64,000 bases of DNA from positions 62,001 to 126,000 of the forward strand of contig WQSN01000002.1 in the NCBI GenBank assembly GCA_009787835.1. Direction: 5' to 3'. Below are positions 25,687 through 33,897 of this stretch, in pieces. The translations under genes and the position numbers were made by a program. The DNA comes from Treponema sp. (GTDB lineage: Bacteria; Spirochaetota; Spirochaetia; Treponematales; Breznakiellaceae). The notes below the pieces were generated by a model, which did no database searches, was not told the DNA's origin, and was given only the letters and a program-made list of their open reading frames with translations. The number at the start of each line of letters is the position of its first letter. Position 1 is the first letter of the stretch.

Positions 25687-25733
25687 TGTATAACCCAGGG
25701 CGGCTGTTTACGCCCGGAATTATGAATGTGTAA

Positions 25734-26267
25734 ATGGAAGAATTTGAATTAATAAATGAGCTAAAAATCCGCGCAGAAAAAACCGCGCGGAAAGTGATAC
25801 AAAAATTAAGCTGGTTATCCCTTACCGCGGCATTGGCTGAATCATGCACTGCAGGTCTTGTATCAGCATACATGGCGGACACACCCGGCGCTTCAGGGGT
25901 ATTGTGGGGTTCTTATGTGTGTTATACAAAAGAAGCGAAAATATCCATGCTTGGCCTTGACGGCGGTTTGCTTGATGTTAATGGTCTTGTAAGCAGGGAA
26001 ACCGCCATATCAATGGCAGAAGGGGCGTTAAAAAAAAGCGGCTCGGATATAGCGGCGTCTGTAACCGGTCTTGCAGGACCGGACGGCGATGGCAGCGACA
26101 CTCCGGTCGGGACAGTCTGGATAGCGGCCGCTATACAAAATGGACAGACAACAGCAAAGGAATTTCATTTTACCGGTTCCAGAAATGTAATTAGAATCCT
26201 TGCCGCTGTTGAAGTAATGGAATCTATTTATGAATTGAATATTAACCTGACGAAAATTCCTTCTTGA
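25734..26267 (+). CDS. CinA C-terminal-type amidohydrolase (PncC-like)
   Basis: The 177-residue single-domain product matches the C-terminal domain of CinA, which hydrolyses nicotinamide mononucleotide to nicotinate mononucleotide in NAD salvage. Diagnostic blocks are LAESCTAGLVSAYMADTPGAS (residues about 31-51), SYVCYTKEAKISMLG, VSRETAISMAEGAL and VTGLAGPDGDGSDTPVGTVWIA. The N-terminal MPT-binding domain of full CinA is absent, as in many PncC proteins. No clear Shine-Dalgarno precedes the ATG at 25734. The promoter for rho lies over its last codons. Confidence 0.85.
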   Translation: MEEFELINELKIRAEKTARKVIQKLSWLSLTAALAESCTAGLVSAYMADTPGASGVLWGSYVCYTKEAKISMLGLDGGLLDVNGLVSRETAISMAEGALKKSGSDIAASVTGLAGPDGDGSDTPVGTVWIAAAIQNGQTTAKEFHFTGSRNVIRILAAVEVMESIYELNINLTKIPS

Positions 26268-26292
26268 CATAGTCAGGTTAAAATATTAAATT
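26264..26292 (+). promoter_or_regulatory. promoter of the rho leader
   Basis: TTGACA (26264-26269) and TAAATT (26287-26292) are 17 bp apart. The -35 box overlaps the end of the CinA-type gene. It leaves a leader of about 95 nt before rho. Confidence 0.65.
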
Positions 26293-26315
26293 AGGAGTAT
26301 CCTGTCGAAATTCAT

Positions 26316-26390
26316 ATGATTAAAAATAAAGAGCAGATCCTGTTTGTTTCCGGAGCTTCTGTCCGGAGATGGCAATCCAATAGGTGGTAA
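26316..26390 (+). CDS. possible rho leader peptide (24 residues)
   Basis: ATG 26316 opens 24 codons ([20 protein letters not shown]...). Its stop TAA (26388-26390) sits inside the gap between the rho ribosome site AGGTGG and the rho ATG at 26393. The leader also contains TCCGGA (26350-26355) repeated as TCCGGA (26363-26368), which makes a 6-bp hairpin. Leader peptides before rho are known in enteric bacteria. The only nearby ribosome site, GGAG at 26294, is too far from this ATG, so translation is uncertain. Confidence 0.35.
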   Translation: MIKNKEQILFVSGASVRRWQSNRW

Positions 26391-26392
26391 AA

Positions 26393-28201
26393 ATGGCATT
26401 GGTACGAAGAGGCAGAAAGCCTTCGGTTTATGAAAACGCTGAAACTGAAAACAGCGAAGAAATTGAAAAACCGCAAAATAATGATTCTGATACGGAAAAC
26501 AGAAATACGGAAAATCAATCAGAAAATAAAACCGATAACAGGGAAAGGCTGGGGCGTGTTGTAGTGCGCGCTCCGAATGAAGGCGACGCTTCGAATCAAA
26601 GGTATACAAATTACAGGAACAGCTCGGCAATTGCCGGAAACGGATCAAACGGAAACAACCGGCCTTCCTCTTTTCCATCAGGTTCTGCGGGAGAGGGCGA
26701 TGCTTCCGGCCAAAGATATGCGAATTTCAAAAGCTCAGTGAAACCAGGCGCAGTAAGAAGGAAGATGCATCCGGATTATGAAGGTTCTGAAATGAGACAG
26801 GGCGATGATGAAACAGAAACACAGGAAAGCGCTCCTGTCAGTTTACCCGCATTACCCAAGCTGCCTTCCATGCCCGATCTTTACGGTAAACCAATACCGC
26901 GCCAGGATCAGGATAATTCAAAACCCAGGTTAACAATTAATGAATTAATCAGACTGAACATGATAGACCTGCGCGAACTTGCCGCGTGTTACAGTATCAC
27001 GCATGATGATATGGTAACGTTAAAAAAACAGGAAATAGTTTTCGCCATATTAAAAGCGCATACGGAAAGGGGCGGTATTATTTACGCCTACGGCTCTCTG
27101 GAAATTCTTCCCGACAGTTATGGTTTTTTACGCAGCCCGCAGAATTCATATCTACCGGGTCCTGATGATATTTATATCAGTCCAAGCCAAATTCGGCTTT
27201 TCGCGCTGAAAACAGGCGACACTGTTTACGGTCAGATTCGCAGTCCCAAAGAGGGAGAGCGTTTCTTCGCCATGCTGCGGGTAGAAACGGTGAATTACGA
27301 TGATCCCACAGTCGCTCAAAGCCGAATACCATTTGACAACCTTACCCCGCTGTACCCTAACCAAAAACTCGACCTTGAAAATTCTACCGAAGGAATTAGC
27401 GAAAGATTCATCAACCTGTTCTGCCCCATCGGTAAAGGACAGCGCGCGTTAATTGTCGCACAGCCCAGAACCGGAAAAACCATCATGATGCAGAAAATCG
27501 CAAACGCGATAACGAAGAATCATCCGGAAGTTTACTTAATTGTCCTGCTAATTGATGAACGTCCTGAAGAAGTGACAGACATGGAACGCACCGTGCGCGC
27601 GGAAGTAATCTCTTCTACATTTGATGAACAGGCAACCAGGCATGTTCAGGTTACCGAAATGGTTCTGGAAAAAGCGAAACGGCTCGTTGAACATAAAAAA
27701 GACGTAGTGATTTTACTTGATTCAATTACACGCCTTGCGCGCGCGTATAACCAGACAGTCCCGACATCGGGAAAAATTCTTTCAGGCGGCGTTGATTCAA
27801 ACGCGCTCCATAAGCCAAAACGCTTTTTCGGCGCGGCGCGTAATATAGAAGAAGGCGGCAGCCTTACAATTATTTCCACTGCATTGATTGAAACAGGCAG
27901 CCGCATGGATGAAGTAATTTTTGAGGAATTTAAAGGCACAGGCAATATGGAAATCAACCTTGACAGGCGCATTTCCGACCGCCGCCTGTTCCCGGCGATT
28001 AATATTAAAAAATCCGGAACCCGCAAGGAGGAACTTCTGCTTACGGAAGAAGAGCTGCAGAAAATCTGGATATTGCGAAAAGTTGTTAACCCCATGGATG
28101 ACATCGAGATTATCGAGTTCCTGGTTGACAAGATGAAAAAAACCAAGAATAATGAAACATTCCTGAAATCCATGAATACCGGTTCAGCCGGAATGGATTA
28201 A
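26393..28201 (+). CDS. rho: transcription termination factor Rho
   Basis: Rho is the hexameric RNA helicase that ends untranslated transcripts. I start it at ATG 26393 behind AGGTGG; the GTG at 26384 lies on the ribosome site. After a roughly 170-residue, low-complexity N-terminal extension rich in Asn, Glu and Ser (with two EGDASxQRY-xN repeats) come the Rho_N domain ([22 protein letters not shown]), the RNA-binding cold-shock domain ([16 protein letters not shown]), the P-loop [18 protein letters not shown] and [12 protein letters not shown]. The extension is longer than in E. coli Rho. Rpm-E follows 90 bp later. Confidence 0.95.
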   Translation: MALVRRGRKPSVYENAETENSEEIEKPQNNDSDTENRNTENQSENKTDNRERLGRVVVRAPNEGDASNQRYTNYRNSSAIAGNGSNGNNRPSSFPSGSAGEGDASGQRYANFKSSVKPGAVRRKMHPDYEGSEMRQGDDETETQESAPVSLPALPKLPSMPDLYGKPIPRQDQDNSKPRLTINELIRLNMIDLRELAACYSITHDDMVTLKKQEIVFAILKAHTERGGIIYAYGSLEILPDSYGFLRSPQNSYLPGPDDIYISPSQIRLFALKTGDTVYGQIRSPKEGERFFAMLRVETVNYDDPTVAQSRIPFDNLTPLYPNQKLDLENSTEGISERFINLFCPIGKGQRALIVAQPRTGKTIMMQKIANAITKNHPEVYLIVLLIDERPEEVTDMERTVRAEVISSTFDEQATRHVQVTEMVLEKAKRLVEHKKDVVILLDSITRLARAYNQTVPTSGKILSGGVDSNALHKPKRFFGAARNIEEGGSLTIISTALIETGSRMDEVIFEEFKGTGNMEINLDRRISDRRLFPAINIKKSGTRKEELLLTEEELQKIWILRKVVNPMDDIEIIEFLVDKMKKTKNNETFLKSMNTGSAGMD

Positions 28202-28203
28202 TC

Positions 28204-28270
28204 AGGAGGGAACCTTCGCAAACCTGCGCTGCGCCCGGTAGATGTTCCTAAACCCTGAAATGAGAATTGG
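28204..28270 (+). promoter_or_regulatory. structured leader of rpmE
   Basis: Between rho and rpmE, GGAAC near 28207-28212 pairs with GTTCC near 28239-28244, enclosing CGC/GCG and G+C-rich sequence. Ribosomal protein L31 leaders that bind L31 are known in several phyla. This one matches no model I know; pairing was done by eye. Confidence 0.3.
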
Positions 28271-28291
28271 ATAATTTTTTGGAGGATATAA

Positions 28292-28495
28292 ATGAGAAAT
28301 GGCATTCATCCCAGATATGAAAATACAACAATAACCTGCGCCTGCGGGAATGTAATAGAAACCCGTTCCACTATCAGGGACATCAAAGTTGAAATTTGCT
28401 CCGCCTGCCATCCTTTCTTTACCGGCAAGCAAAAACTTGTTGACACAGCAGGCCGCATTGAACGGTTCAGGAAAAAATATAATATAAAGGAATAG
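28292..28495 (+). CDS. rpmE: 50S ribosomal protein L31
   Basis: The 67-residue product is a zinc-type (C+) L31: [11 protein letters not shown] supplies two cysteines and [29 protein letters not shown] supplies the CxxC and the L31 signature. TTGGAGG precedes the ATG. Genes for Rho and L31 are adjacent in many bacteria, so the order rho-rpmE is conserved. As a zinc form it may be exchanged for a non-zinc paralogue under zinc limitation; no such paralogue lies here. Confidence 0.95.
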   Translation: MRNGIHPRYENTTITCACGNVIETRSTIRDIKVEICSACHPFFTGKQKLVDTAGRIERFRKKYNIKE

Positions 28496-28530
28496 TCAGA
28501 AACCTCTTTTACCTAAATCTTTTACGATAT

Positions 28531-28828
28531 TCAGGTAAATGCCGGGTATATCATTTCCAGATATTTTCCGTTTTTAATATCAATAATTTCCGCGTGTGAA
28601 ATATTTTCAAGTTTTATAATATTATCGCTCCACCGGGCGGAGATTTCGCTGACCATTCCGTCATTTGCTCCGCTGATATTTTTTATATATAAATGAGGCT
28701 GTTCCAAAAACGCAAACCTTCGGTTTGAAAGTTTTGGAACAACCTCACTCATTAATTGATTTATCAGGCATATTAACACAGCCAAAAAACGCGATTGATA
28801 ATACCAATATTATAAAATATTTTTTCAT
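28531..28828 (-). pseudogene. small lipoprotein gene interrupted by the palindromic repeat
   Basis: From ATG 28828 the minus strand encodes MKKYFIILVLSIAFFGCVN, a clear lipoprotein signal with lipobox FFGC. It then hits TGA at the very edge of the palindromic repeat (28695-28746). Beyond the repeat, another frame continues with LYIKNISGAN and ends in KYLEMIYPAFT at 28531. Deleting exactly the 52 bp of the repeat joins both parts in one frame and gives an 81-residue lipoprotein. It lies 8 bp after the RlmK-like gene on the same strand. The product would be periplasmic and of unknown function. A recent insertion is the simplest explanation. Confidence 0.7.
28695..28746. repeat. palindromic repeat copy 2, inside the lipoprotein pseudogene
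   Basis: This 52-bp imperfect palindrome has ends GAGG/CCTC, arms TGTTCCAAAA/TTTTGGAACA and core CAAACC-TTC-GGTTTG. It is nearly identical to copies at 22061-22115 and 44755-44807. No obvious target-site duplication is visible apart from ambiguous single bases. Confidence 0.85.
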
Positions 28829-28836
28829 AATAACGT

Positions 28837-29889
28837 TCACTTCTCTATCATAAAAGCTTTTGGAATTTTCCTGTCCTTAAAATCTTCATCAGTTATTTTT
28901 CCGCTTAAATCTGTTACGCGAACATTTTCTGCGTAATGCGCAAGCTGTTCTTCCAAATTCGCTGCCGTTACCGCGCAGCGGCGCATATTAACGCTCAGGA
29001 ATATTTTTCCGCCTGCGGAAAGCAATGCCAGGCATTTTTCCAGTAATATTGTTAAATCACGCTGCAAGTCAAAGTTATCTGTCATTTTTTTTGAATTGGA
29101 AAAAGCTGGCGGATCCGCGATTATAATATCCCAGCGTATCCTGGCGGCAATTGCCATGTCAATAAAATCCAATACATCAGCGCGAATGAGCCTGTGCCCG
29201 CCCTTCTCCTGTCTTACTCCGCGTTCCGCAAATGAATTATTCTTCAGGATACCAGCAGAATACCCGTTAAGCGAAAAATTTTCCCGCGCCCAGGAAAGGT
29301 ATGTATTTGATAAATCCACAGAATCGGTAGAAACAGCGCCGCCTGATGCAGCGTATACTGAAAAAGAGCCGGTATAAGAGAACAGGTTCAAAACTTTTTT
29401 ACCGGCAGATTCGTCTCTTACAATTGCACGTAAAAGCCGCCGGTCAGGAAAGAGGCCGGTATCAAGGTAATCGGATAAATTTACCTTAAAGGCAAGGCCG
29501 CCTTCGCTTACTATTTTCACATAACGCTCTGATGAAATTTTTTCATATTGGGAAATTCCCTTCTGTTTTTGGCGGCGCTTTAAAAATATATGAACAGGAT
29601 CAAAATCAAGCGCGGAGGCTGCGCTGTCCTTCATTACAGACAGCCAGCGCTCTTCATCATCCGCGTCTTTTTCATAGGGACGTTTATAAAGAGCGCCGCA
29701 AAGACAGGCGTCCTGCATCTGAAGCGGTTCGCCGTAATAATCCAGTACGAGAGGTATTTCCGGTATGTCACGATCATAAAGCCTGAAAGCTCCAACGCCT
29801 GTTCTATGCGCCCACTTTTTTAGATGACGGAAACGTTTTTGCAAACGGTTAGCGAACATCTGCGCCTGCGATGAGGTTTTATCAATCAT
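28837..29889 (-). CDS. RlmK-like 23S rRNA methyltransferase
   Basis: The 350-residue product resembles the C-terminal half of RlmKL (RlmK), which makes m7G2069 in 23S rRNA. The opening MFANRLQKRFRHLKKWA and LYDRDIPEIPLVLDYYG are typical, followed by the SAM-binding motif LNLFSYTGSFSVYAA and the catalytic-type motif IIADPPAFSNSKK, then LSAGGKIFLSVNMRRC. The RlmL/THUMP half is missing, so the enzyme is single-function. It starts 13 bp after the GH4 gene with no clear Shine-Dalgarno, probably in the same transcript, and the broken lipoprotein follows it. Confidence 0.8.
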   Translation of the reverse strand: MIDKTSSQAQMFANRLQKRFRHLKKWAHRTGVGAFRLYDRDIPEIPLVLDYYGEPLQMQDACLCGALYKRPYEKDADDEERWLSVMKDSAASALDFDPVHIFLKRRQKQKGISQYEKISSERYVKIVSEGGLAFKVNLSDYLDTGLFPDRRLLRAIVRDESAGKKVLNLFSYTGSFSVYAASGGAVSTDSVDLSNTYLSWARENFSLNGYSAGILKNNSFAERGVRQEKGGHRLIRADVLDFIDMAIAARIRWDIIIADPPAFSNSKKMTDNFDLQRDLTILLEKCLALLSAGGKIFLSVNMRRCAVTAANLEEQLAHYAENVRVTDLSGKITDEDFKDRKIPKAFMIEK

Positions 29890-29902
29890 GTGTACAGGCG
29901 TT

Positions 29903-31228
29903 TCAGTCCAAATCTGAATATTTTGGCAGAAAATCCGCGTTTTGCTTAAACATTTTTTTTGTCATTTCTTTTATCTCCTGTATGCCCAGTACCGCCGAGG
30001 TAAGGGGATCAAAAGCAATGGCTTGATATATCTTTCGCGCATCTTTTGCCAGCGCGCCTTCAACCGCCAGTTCCTCACAAACAGAACTGGTATGCACCAA
30101 AGCCGCCAATTGATCGGGAAGTTTGCCAACCTTTATCGCTTCAAATCCGTGAGGGGACGCAAGCACAGGCACTTCCACACACGCGCTTTGCGGCAGGTTA
30201 TCAATCAAACCGTTATTCAGAACATTGCCGTTAAATTTAAACATGATCCTGTCTCCGAACATCGCGTTAAATATATAAGCCGCATATTCCTGTCCGCGGT
30301 TCAAATCGGTATCACTTTCCTTTAACCAGTCTTCAATTTCAATGTGCCATGTTTCTTTTCTGCTCATGTACTCATTCAGAATATAGGCGTAAGCGCCGGG
30401 ATTCCAGCCTGTTCCGTAAATGCAGAATTTTTCGATCAAGTCCGGCCGTTTGCGAAACCATGCATTGTACTCCGAATTATGGCCTGATGATTCTGTGGGA
30501 TAATAATCCAGAAGCATAAACATTTCGTTACGCACAATTTCTTCATTGTAAATTTTTGGATCTTTCATGGCTTCTTTAAGCAGAGGGTACGCGTCTTTGC
30601 CTTTCCATCTGTAATCAAGATAAAAAGCCTGATGATTAATGCCTGCGCATGTATAGGTGACATCCTCATATTTCGCTCCTATCCAGTTCGCGAGCATCCA
30701 TGCTGTCCCCTGCACGCTGTGGCAAAGCCCTGTAATCTTCAGCTTCGGAAACCGGCTTTGCATCGCCCGGCACAGCATCGCCATGGGATTGGTATAGTTC
30801 AGAAACACAGCATTTGGACAATATTTTTCTATATCTTTACAAATATCAAGCATTACAGGAATTGTTCTTAGAGCGCGGAAAATTCCCGCAGGTCCCCGTG
30901 TGTCGCCCACATTAATATCAACGCCGTATTCTTTTGGTATCTCTATGTCATAACGCCAGATATCGACATCGCCGTTTAAGATTGTACAAAGAACCCCATC
31001 GGCTCCTTCCAGAGCTTGCGCGCGGTTTTTTGTAGAAATTATTTTAGCGCCGTAATTTCCCGCATTGATAATCTTTTGCACCGCTTTGGTAATATAATCA
31101 AGCCGCTCATCATCAATATCCATAAGAGCGATTGTAGCGTCCTTAAACGCGTCAAATGTCAGAATATCCCTGACCAATGTCCTTGTAAAACCAAAACTTC
31201 CGGCGCCGATAAACGCGAACTTTGCCAT
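29903..31228 (-). CDS. melA: GH4 alpha-galactosidase (MelA-like)
   Basis: Family GH4 enzymes use NAD+ and Mn2+ for a redox-elimination hydrolysis of glycosides. The 441-residue protein begins with the Rossmann motif [20 protein letters not shown]. It carries [17 protein letters not shown], the [13 protein letters not shown] block and GLCHSVQGT, whose Cys and His hold the metal; the His of NHQAFYL completes the site. The CHSVQGT form points to alpha-galactosidase rather than 6-phospho-glycosidase. No signal peptide is seen, so the sugar is cleaved in the cytoplasm after uptake. AAGGAG lies before the ATG. No transporter gene is adjacent. Confidence 0.85.
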   Translation of the reverse strand: MAKFAFIGAGSFGFTRTLVRDILTFDAFKDATIALMDIDDERLDYITKAVQKIINAGNYGAKIISTKNRAQALEGADGVLCTILNGDVDIWRYDIEIPKEYGVDINVGDTRGPAGIFRALRTIPVMLDICKDIEKYCPNAVFLNYTNPMAMLCRAMQSRFPKLKITGLCHSVQGTAWMLANWIGAKYEDVTYTCAGINHQAFYLDYRWKGKDAYPLLKEAMKDPKIYNEEIVRNEMFMLLDYYPTESSGHNSEYNAWFRKRPDLIEKFCIYGTGWNPGAYAYILNEYMSRKETWHIEIEDWLKESDTDLNRGQEYAAYIFNAMFGDRIMFKFNGNVLNNGLIDNLPQSACVEVPVLASPHGFEAIKVGKLPDQLAALVHTSSVCEELAVEGALAKDARKIYQAIAFDPLTSAVLGIQEIKEMTKKMFKQNADFLPKYSDLD

Positions 31229-31330
31229 GTTTTTCTCCTTGCTTTAACTCGTAATCTGTTATACTTTCTTTATCAGCAAACTGATGAAACCACTTGTTTT
31301 TGAAGATTCTCACTGTTATACAATAACATA

Positions 31331-31383
31331 AAAAAAAGCGGGAAACAAGTTAAAAATATATTGGCGGGTGTTACACTTTCCCG
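31331..31383 (-). terminator. terminator-like hairpin after the XRE regulator
   Basis: On the minus strand CGGGAAA (31383-31377) pairs with TTTCCCG (31345-31339) across a loop of about 31 nt, followed by seven to eight T residues. It separates the XRE gene from the GH4 gene. Confidence 0.55.
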
Positions 31384-31392
31384 TTATAAAAA

Positions 31393-31740
31393 TTAAGGGT
31401 GAAATTCCTGCTCAAGCTGTAAACACTCATTGATTTTTTTTAATACAAATATCCGCATCTCAGGGGATAATTTACGGAACATTTCTAAAAGCTTTTTTTC
31501 ATCATCATTTTTTGGCTTTGTAGTTGTGTTAAACATTTCCCCTTTGCCGGTACGCAGCCACGATTCGTTGACATTGAAAATTAGGCATATTAGCTTTAGG
31601 TTTTGCTCTGTTAAAGTATTTTCCCCTGTCTCTACTTGTGAATACCCGCTTTGAGCCATGCCAATTTTTCCGGCAAATTCCGATTGATTTATTTTTAAAG
31701 CTTTTCGCGCTTCTTTTAAACGTTTATTAATCACTTCCAT
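31393..31740 (-). CDS. XRE-family repressor, phage CI/Cro type
   Basis: The product of 115 residues (ATG 31740; an upstream TTG/ATG region is less likely) has an N-terminal helix-turn-helix, LKEARKALKINQSEFAGKIGMAQSGYSQVETGENTLT, followed by LICLIFNVNESWLRTGKGEM, the typical end of prophage-type HTH_3 domains. A short C-terminal segment, KKLLEMFRKLSPEMRIFVLK, may serve dimerisation. The gene is divergent from a 54-residue protein that shares this last segment. The promoter region between them holds repeated AAGGATA sites. It is probably a self-regulating repressor of a small accessory unit. Confidence 0.85.
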   Translation of the reverse strand: MEVINKRLKEARKALKINQSEFAGKIGMAQSGYSQVETGENTLTEQNLKLICLIFNVNESWLRTGKGEMFNTTTKPKNDDEKKLLEMFRKLSPEMRIFVLKKINECLQLEQEFHP

Positions 31741-31762
31741 GGACAATTTCAAACTATTAAAT

Positions 31763-31850
31763 AAAGGATAAATAATCAAGGAATTTATTACAAAGGGATA
31801 AATTTACTTGACAAATATCCTTATATAATATTAAATATTGTTTAAGGATA
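31763..31850. promoter_or_regulatory. divergent promoter with candidate XRE operators
   Basis: On the plus strand TTGACA (31808-31813), 17 bp and TTAAAT (31831-31836) face the mini-protein; on the minus strand TTGTCA, 18 bp and TAATAA face the XRE gene. TATCCTTA (31816-31823) and TAAGGATA (31843-31850) form an inverted repeat around the plus -10. Direct copies AAAGGATA (31763-31770) and AAGGGATA (31793-31800) lie on the XRE side. Confidence 0.55.
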
Positions 31851-31867
31851 CAATAAAAAGATTAAAT

Positions 31868-32032
31868 ATGAGCAATCAGGAAAAGGAATTATTGGAAGGT
31901 TATCGTAAACTCAAGCCGGAATCCAGGCAAATAATCATGTCAATAATTGCCAAGGCAGCCGAGCCTGTCATAAATACACAGCAAGTACAAAAACAGCAAA
32001 TATCTGAGAGTAAGCAGGATACGAATGAATAG
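31868..32032 (+). CDS. 54-residue HTH-less partner of the XRE repressor
   Basis: ATG 31868 gives MSNQEKELLEGYRKLKPESR, continuing with QIIMSIIAKAAEPV and a Gln-rich tail. The segment EKELLEGYRKLKPESRQIIMSIIAKA lines up with EKKLLEMFRKLSPEMRIFVLKKINEC of the divergent XRE protein at matching spacing. It has no HTH. It may therefore be an antirepressor or dominant-negative dimer partner, or simply a second protein with the common phage-regulator tail. The ribosome site is weak: AAGGATA lies about 18 nt upstream. An in-frame TTG at 31838 would give a longer product. Confidence 0.55.
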   Translation: MSNQEKELLEGYRKLKPESRQIIMSIIAKAAEPVINTQQVQKQQISESKQDTNE

Positions 32033-32073
32033 CGCATTAAATAATAATATTTAAATAAACAGAAGGAGTTTTT

Positions 32074-33591
32074 ATGAAAAAATTATCATTAATTACTACA
32101 TTATTTTTCTTTCTTTTGATTATTGGATGTTCAGATTCTCCTGGTAATAATATTAACAATGCACAAGTAAATTTTTCTCTCGAATCTCTCAGTTTGTTAA
32201 CCAGAGATATAAAATCAATTTATCTTGGAAATCTGTCACCGACTAATAACGAGAGATCAACAATTAATTCAAGCATTACAACCCTTGCCTATGTTACATC
32301 CGCCGGGCAAAACGCGCCGATTCTTTTTAATACATCTTCAGGATATAATGTAGCTTTAAGTGTTACAAATTTGGAACAACTGGATTTTCAACGTATCCCT
32401 GTAAACTTTGATGGTTATTACTTGATCACGGATGTACAGGGGGGAGGTTATACAATAAGCACTCTGGAAGATTTTAATGGCCGTGCGCTAATTGATATGA
32501 AAACAGGCGTAATATATGATTTTTCAAATTTTCATGGAATACAATTCATACAGGATGATTTAATGCTGCTCATTATGAATTCTACATTATACAAAATTGA
32601 TCTAAAAGCTGCATCTTTACAGGCTGTCGCCTTAAATAATGGAAATTTTCTACCTCTTAGCGGGATATATCTCCCATTTATAAGTAATAATAAAGTTATA
32701 GCTATACGAAATGAGACAGTAATGTTAAATGAAATTCCATATACTGAAATTCGGGCTTTTTATCATATTGTAGATATGAATACTGGAATAAACACTCAGC
32801 CAATAGATATTCCGAATTACCCAATGATGGTTAGTAATATTACTTCTCCGATGGTAGTAGTTAATTGGGGTCCTGCTTTTGATTTTCCAGAATTTAACGC
32901 TGGAATTAATATTGGTATTTTATTGCAAGATCTGTCAGGAAAACCTTGGATGTATAGTAATTATGATGATGGTGGAGTTGGTTTCTGGACTGGTGTTAAT
33001 TCAGGTCAAAAATATCTTACAACTAGCATTAACATAAATGAATCAGAACAACTTATAGGAGAGTCAATACAAAAAGACATTCTTTCATTTAGTCCAGGTT
33101 CCAGAAAAGAATTTATCTATTTTAATTCCGGAAATATTTTACGAACCTCTGATATTAATAATTCTGTATCTTACCGCAGTAATGGTGTAATGATTATTTA
33201 TGATTATGGTTTTGTTCAGCTTACAAGAAAAGCTATTGGAATAAATGTTGAATCCGTAGCTCTTATTTTTCCATCTGTTACTGCGGAAAAATCGTTTATT
33301 AACAGTGATAATTACCTCTTTTGGCTGGATAGTAAAACTATTAAACGGCTCTGGCTTGGAACCGGAGGCACAGAAGAAATAGTATACACAAATAGCCGGA
33401 TCATAGATAATGCCCCAAACCGGAATTTGTTAACTGCATCCGGAAGAAACATGATTTTTTATCAGTACGCGGAAGGTTCTGTTACGGAGGTCTATACTTA
33501 TTCAATAGATATGTACAATCCTGACGCTCAGCCAATTATTCTTGATTCTAATGATATGGAGATAATTAACATAATAGAGCTTGATTTTTAA
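32074..33591 (+). CDS. AT-rich gene for a large surface-type lipoprotein
   Basis: GAAGGAG precedes ATG 32074. The product of 505 residues begins with KKLSLITTLFFFLLIIGCSDS, a lipoprotein signal with lipobox IIGC. The mature part is rich in Asn, Ser, Ile and beta-strand patterns, with recurrent short motifs (ALIDMKTGVIYDF, LYKIDLKAASLQ, YHIVDMNTGIN) that resemble blades of a propeller. No enzyme motif is seen. The codon use is clearly more AT-rich than that of the genes on either side, which fits horizontal acquisition together with the XRE gene pair upstream. Confidence 0.7.
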   Translation: MKKLSLITTLFFFLLIIGCSDSPGNNINNAQVNFSLESLSLLTRDIKSIYLGNLSPTNNERSTINSSITTLAYVTSAGQNAPILFNTSSGYNVALSVTNLEQLDFQRIPVNFDGYYLITDVQGGGYTISTLEDFNGRALIDMKTGVIYDFSNFHGIQFIQDDLMLLIMNSTLYKIDLKAASLQAVALNNGNFLPLSGIYLPFISNNKVIAIRNETVMLNEIPYTEIRAFYHIVDMNTGINTQPIDIPNYPMMVSNITSPMVVVNWGPAFDFPEFNAGINIGILLQDLSGKPWMYSNYDDGGVGFWTGVNSGQKYLTTSININESEQLIGESIQKDILSFSPGSRKEFIYFNSGNILRTSDINNSVSYRSNGVMIIYDYGFVQLTRKAIGINVESVALIFPSVTAEKSFINSDNYLFWLDSKTIKRLWLGTGGTEEIVYTNSRIIDNAPNRNLLTASGRNMIFYQYAEGSVTEVYTYSIDMYNPDAQPIILDSNDMEIINIIELDF

Positions 33592-33897
33592 ACTAAACCA
33601 TGCAGAAATATATGCTTTATTAGCTTGAAAAAACCATTACAAGGCGAGGCGAGGCGCAAAGCCATTCCGGTGGCATCGGTGTGGATCACTATAATGCCAC
33701 ACCAAAGTGTGTGTTGTATAAGGCCGAAGCTGTAAGGAGCCGGTATGTCCGCAGGAAGAGAGACACCCTCAAGAGCACTGTAATATGACATGTAAGTATT
33801 TTTATAAGTATTGTTTTTAAACCTTATGATTCAAATTTTGGAAATGTTTCTATATCTGTCCTTGAAAAAAAAATCAACATAATGTACATTAATATAA
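33592..33897 (+). other. intergenic stretch with a GC-rich, hairpin-rich core
   Basis: No convincing gene lies here. The core at about 33640-33790 is much richer in G+C than the AT-rich flanks and contains GGCGA repeats. It can form three mutually exclusive hairpins: GTGGCAT (33670-33676)/ATGCCAC (33694-33700), GGTGTGG (33678-33684)/CCACACC (33697-33703), and CACAC (33698-33702)/GTGTG (33707-33711). It might be a small RNA, a mobile-element remnant or a repeat. Confidence 0.4.
33862..33890 (+). promoter_or_regulatory. promoter placed for a leaderless mRNA
   Basis: TTGAAA (33862-33867), 17 bp and TACATT (33885-33890) end 7 nt before the ATG at 33898, so the first transcribed base would be at or next to the start codon. 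Confidence 0.55.

Noticed and set aside
28507-28539. Terminator after rpmE (TTTACCT/AGGTAAA)
   Set aside because: The stem is weak, the loop is long and no T-tract follows on either strand.
28531-28785. 84-codon minus-strand frame read straight through the palindromic repeat
   Set aside because: Its N-terminal part is only the repeat in translation; the lipoprotein frame from 28828 explains the sequence better.
33588-33791. 67-codon frame on the minus strand after the AT-rich lipoprotein
   Set aside because: No ribosome site and no family; it covers the hairpin-rich block and is better seen as non-coding.
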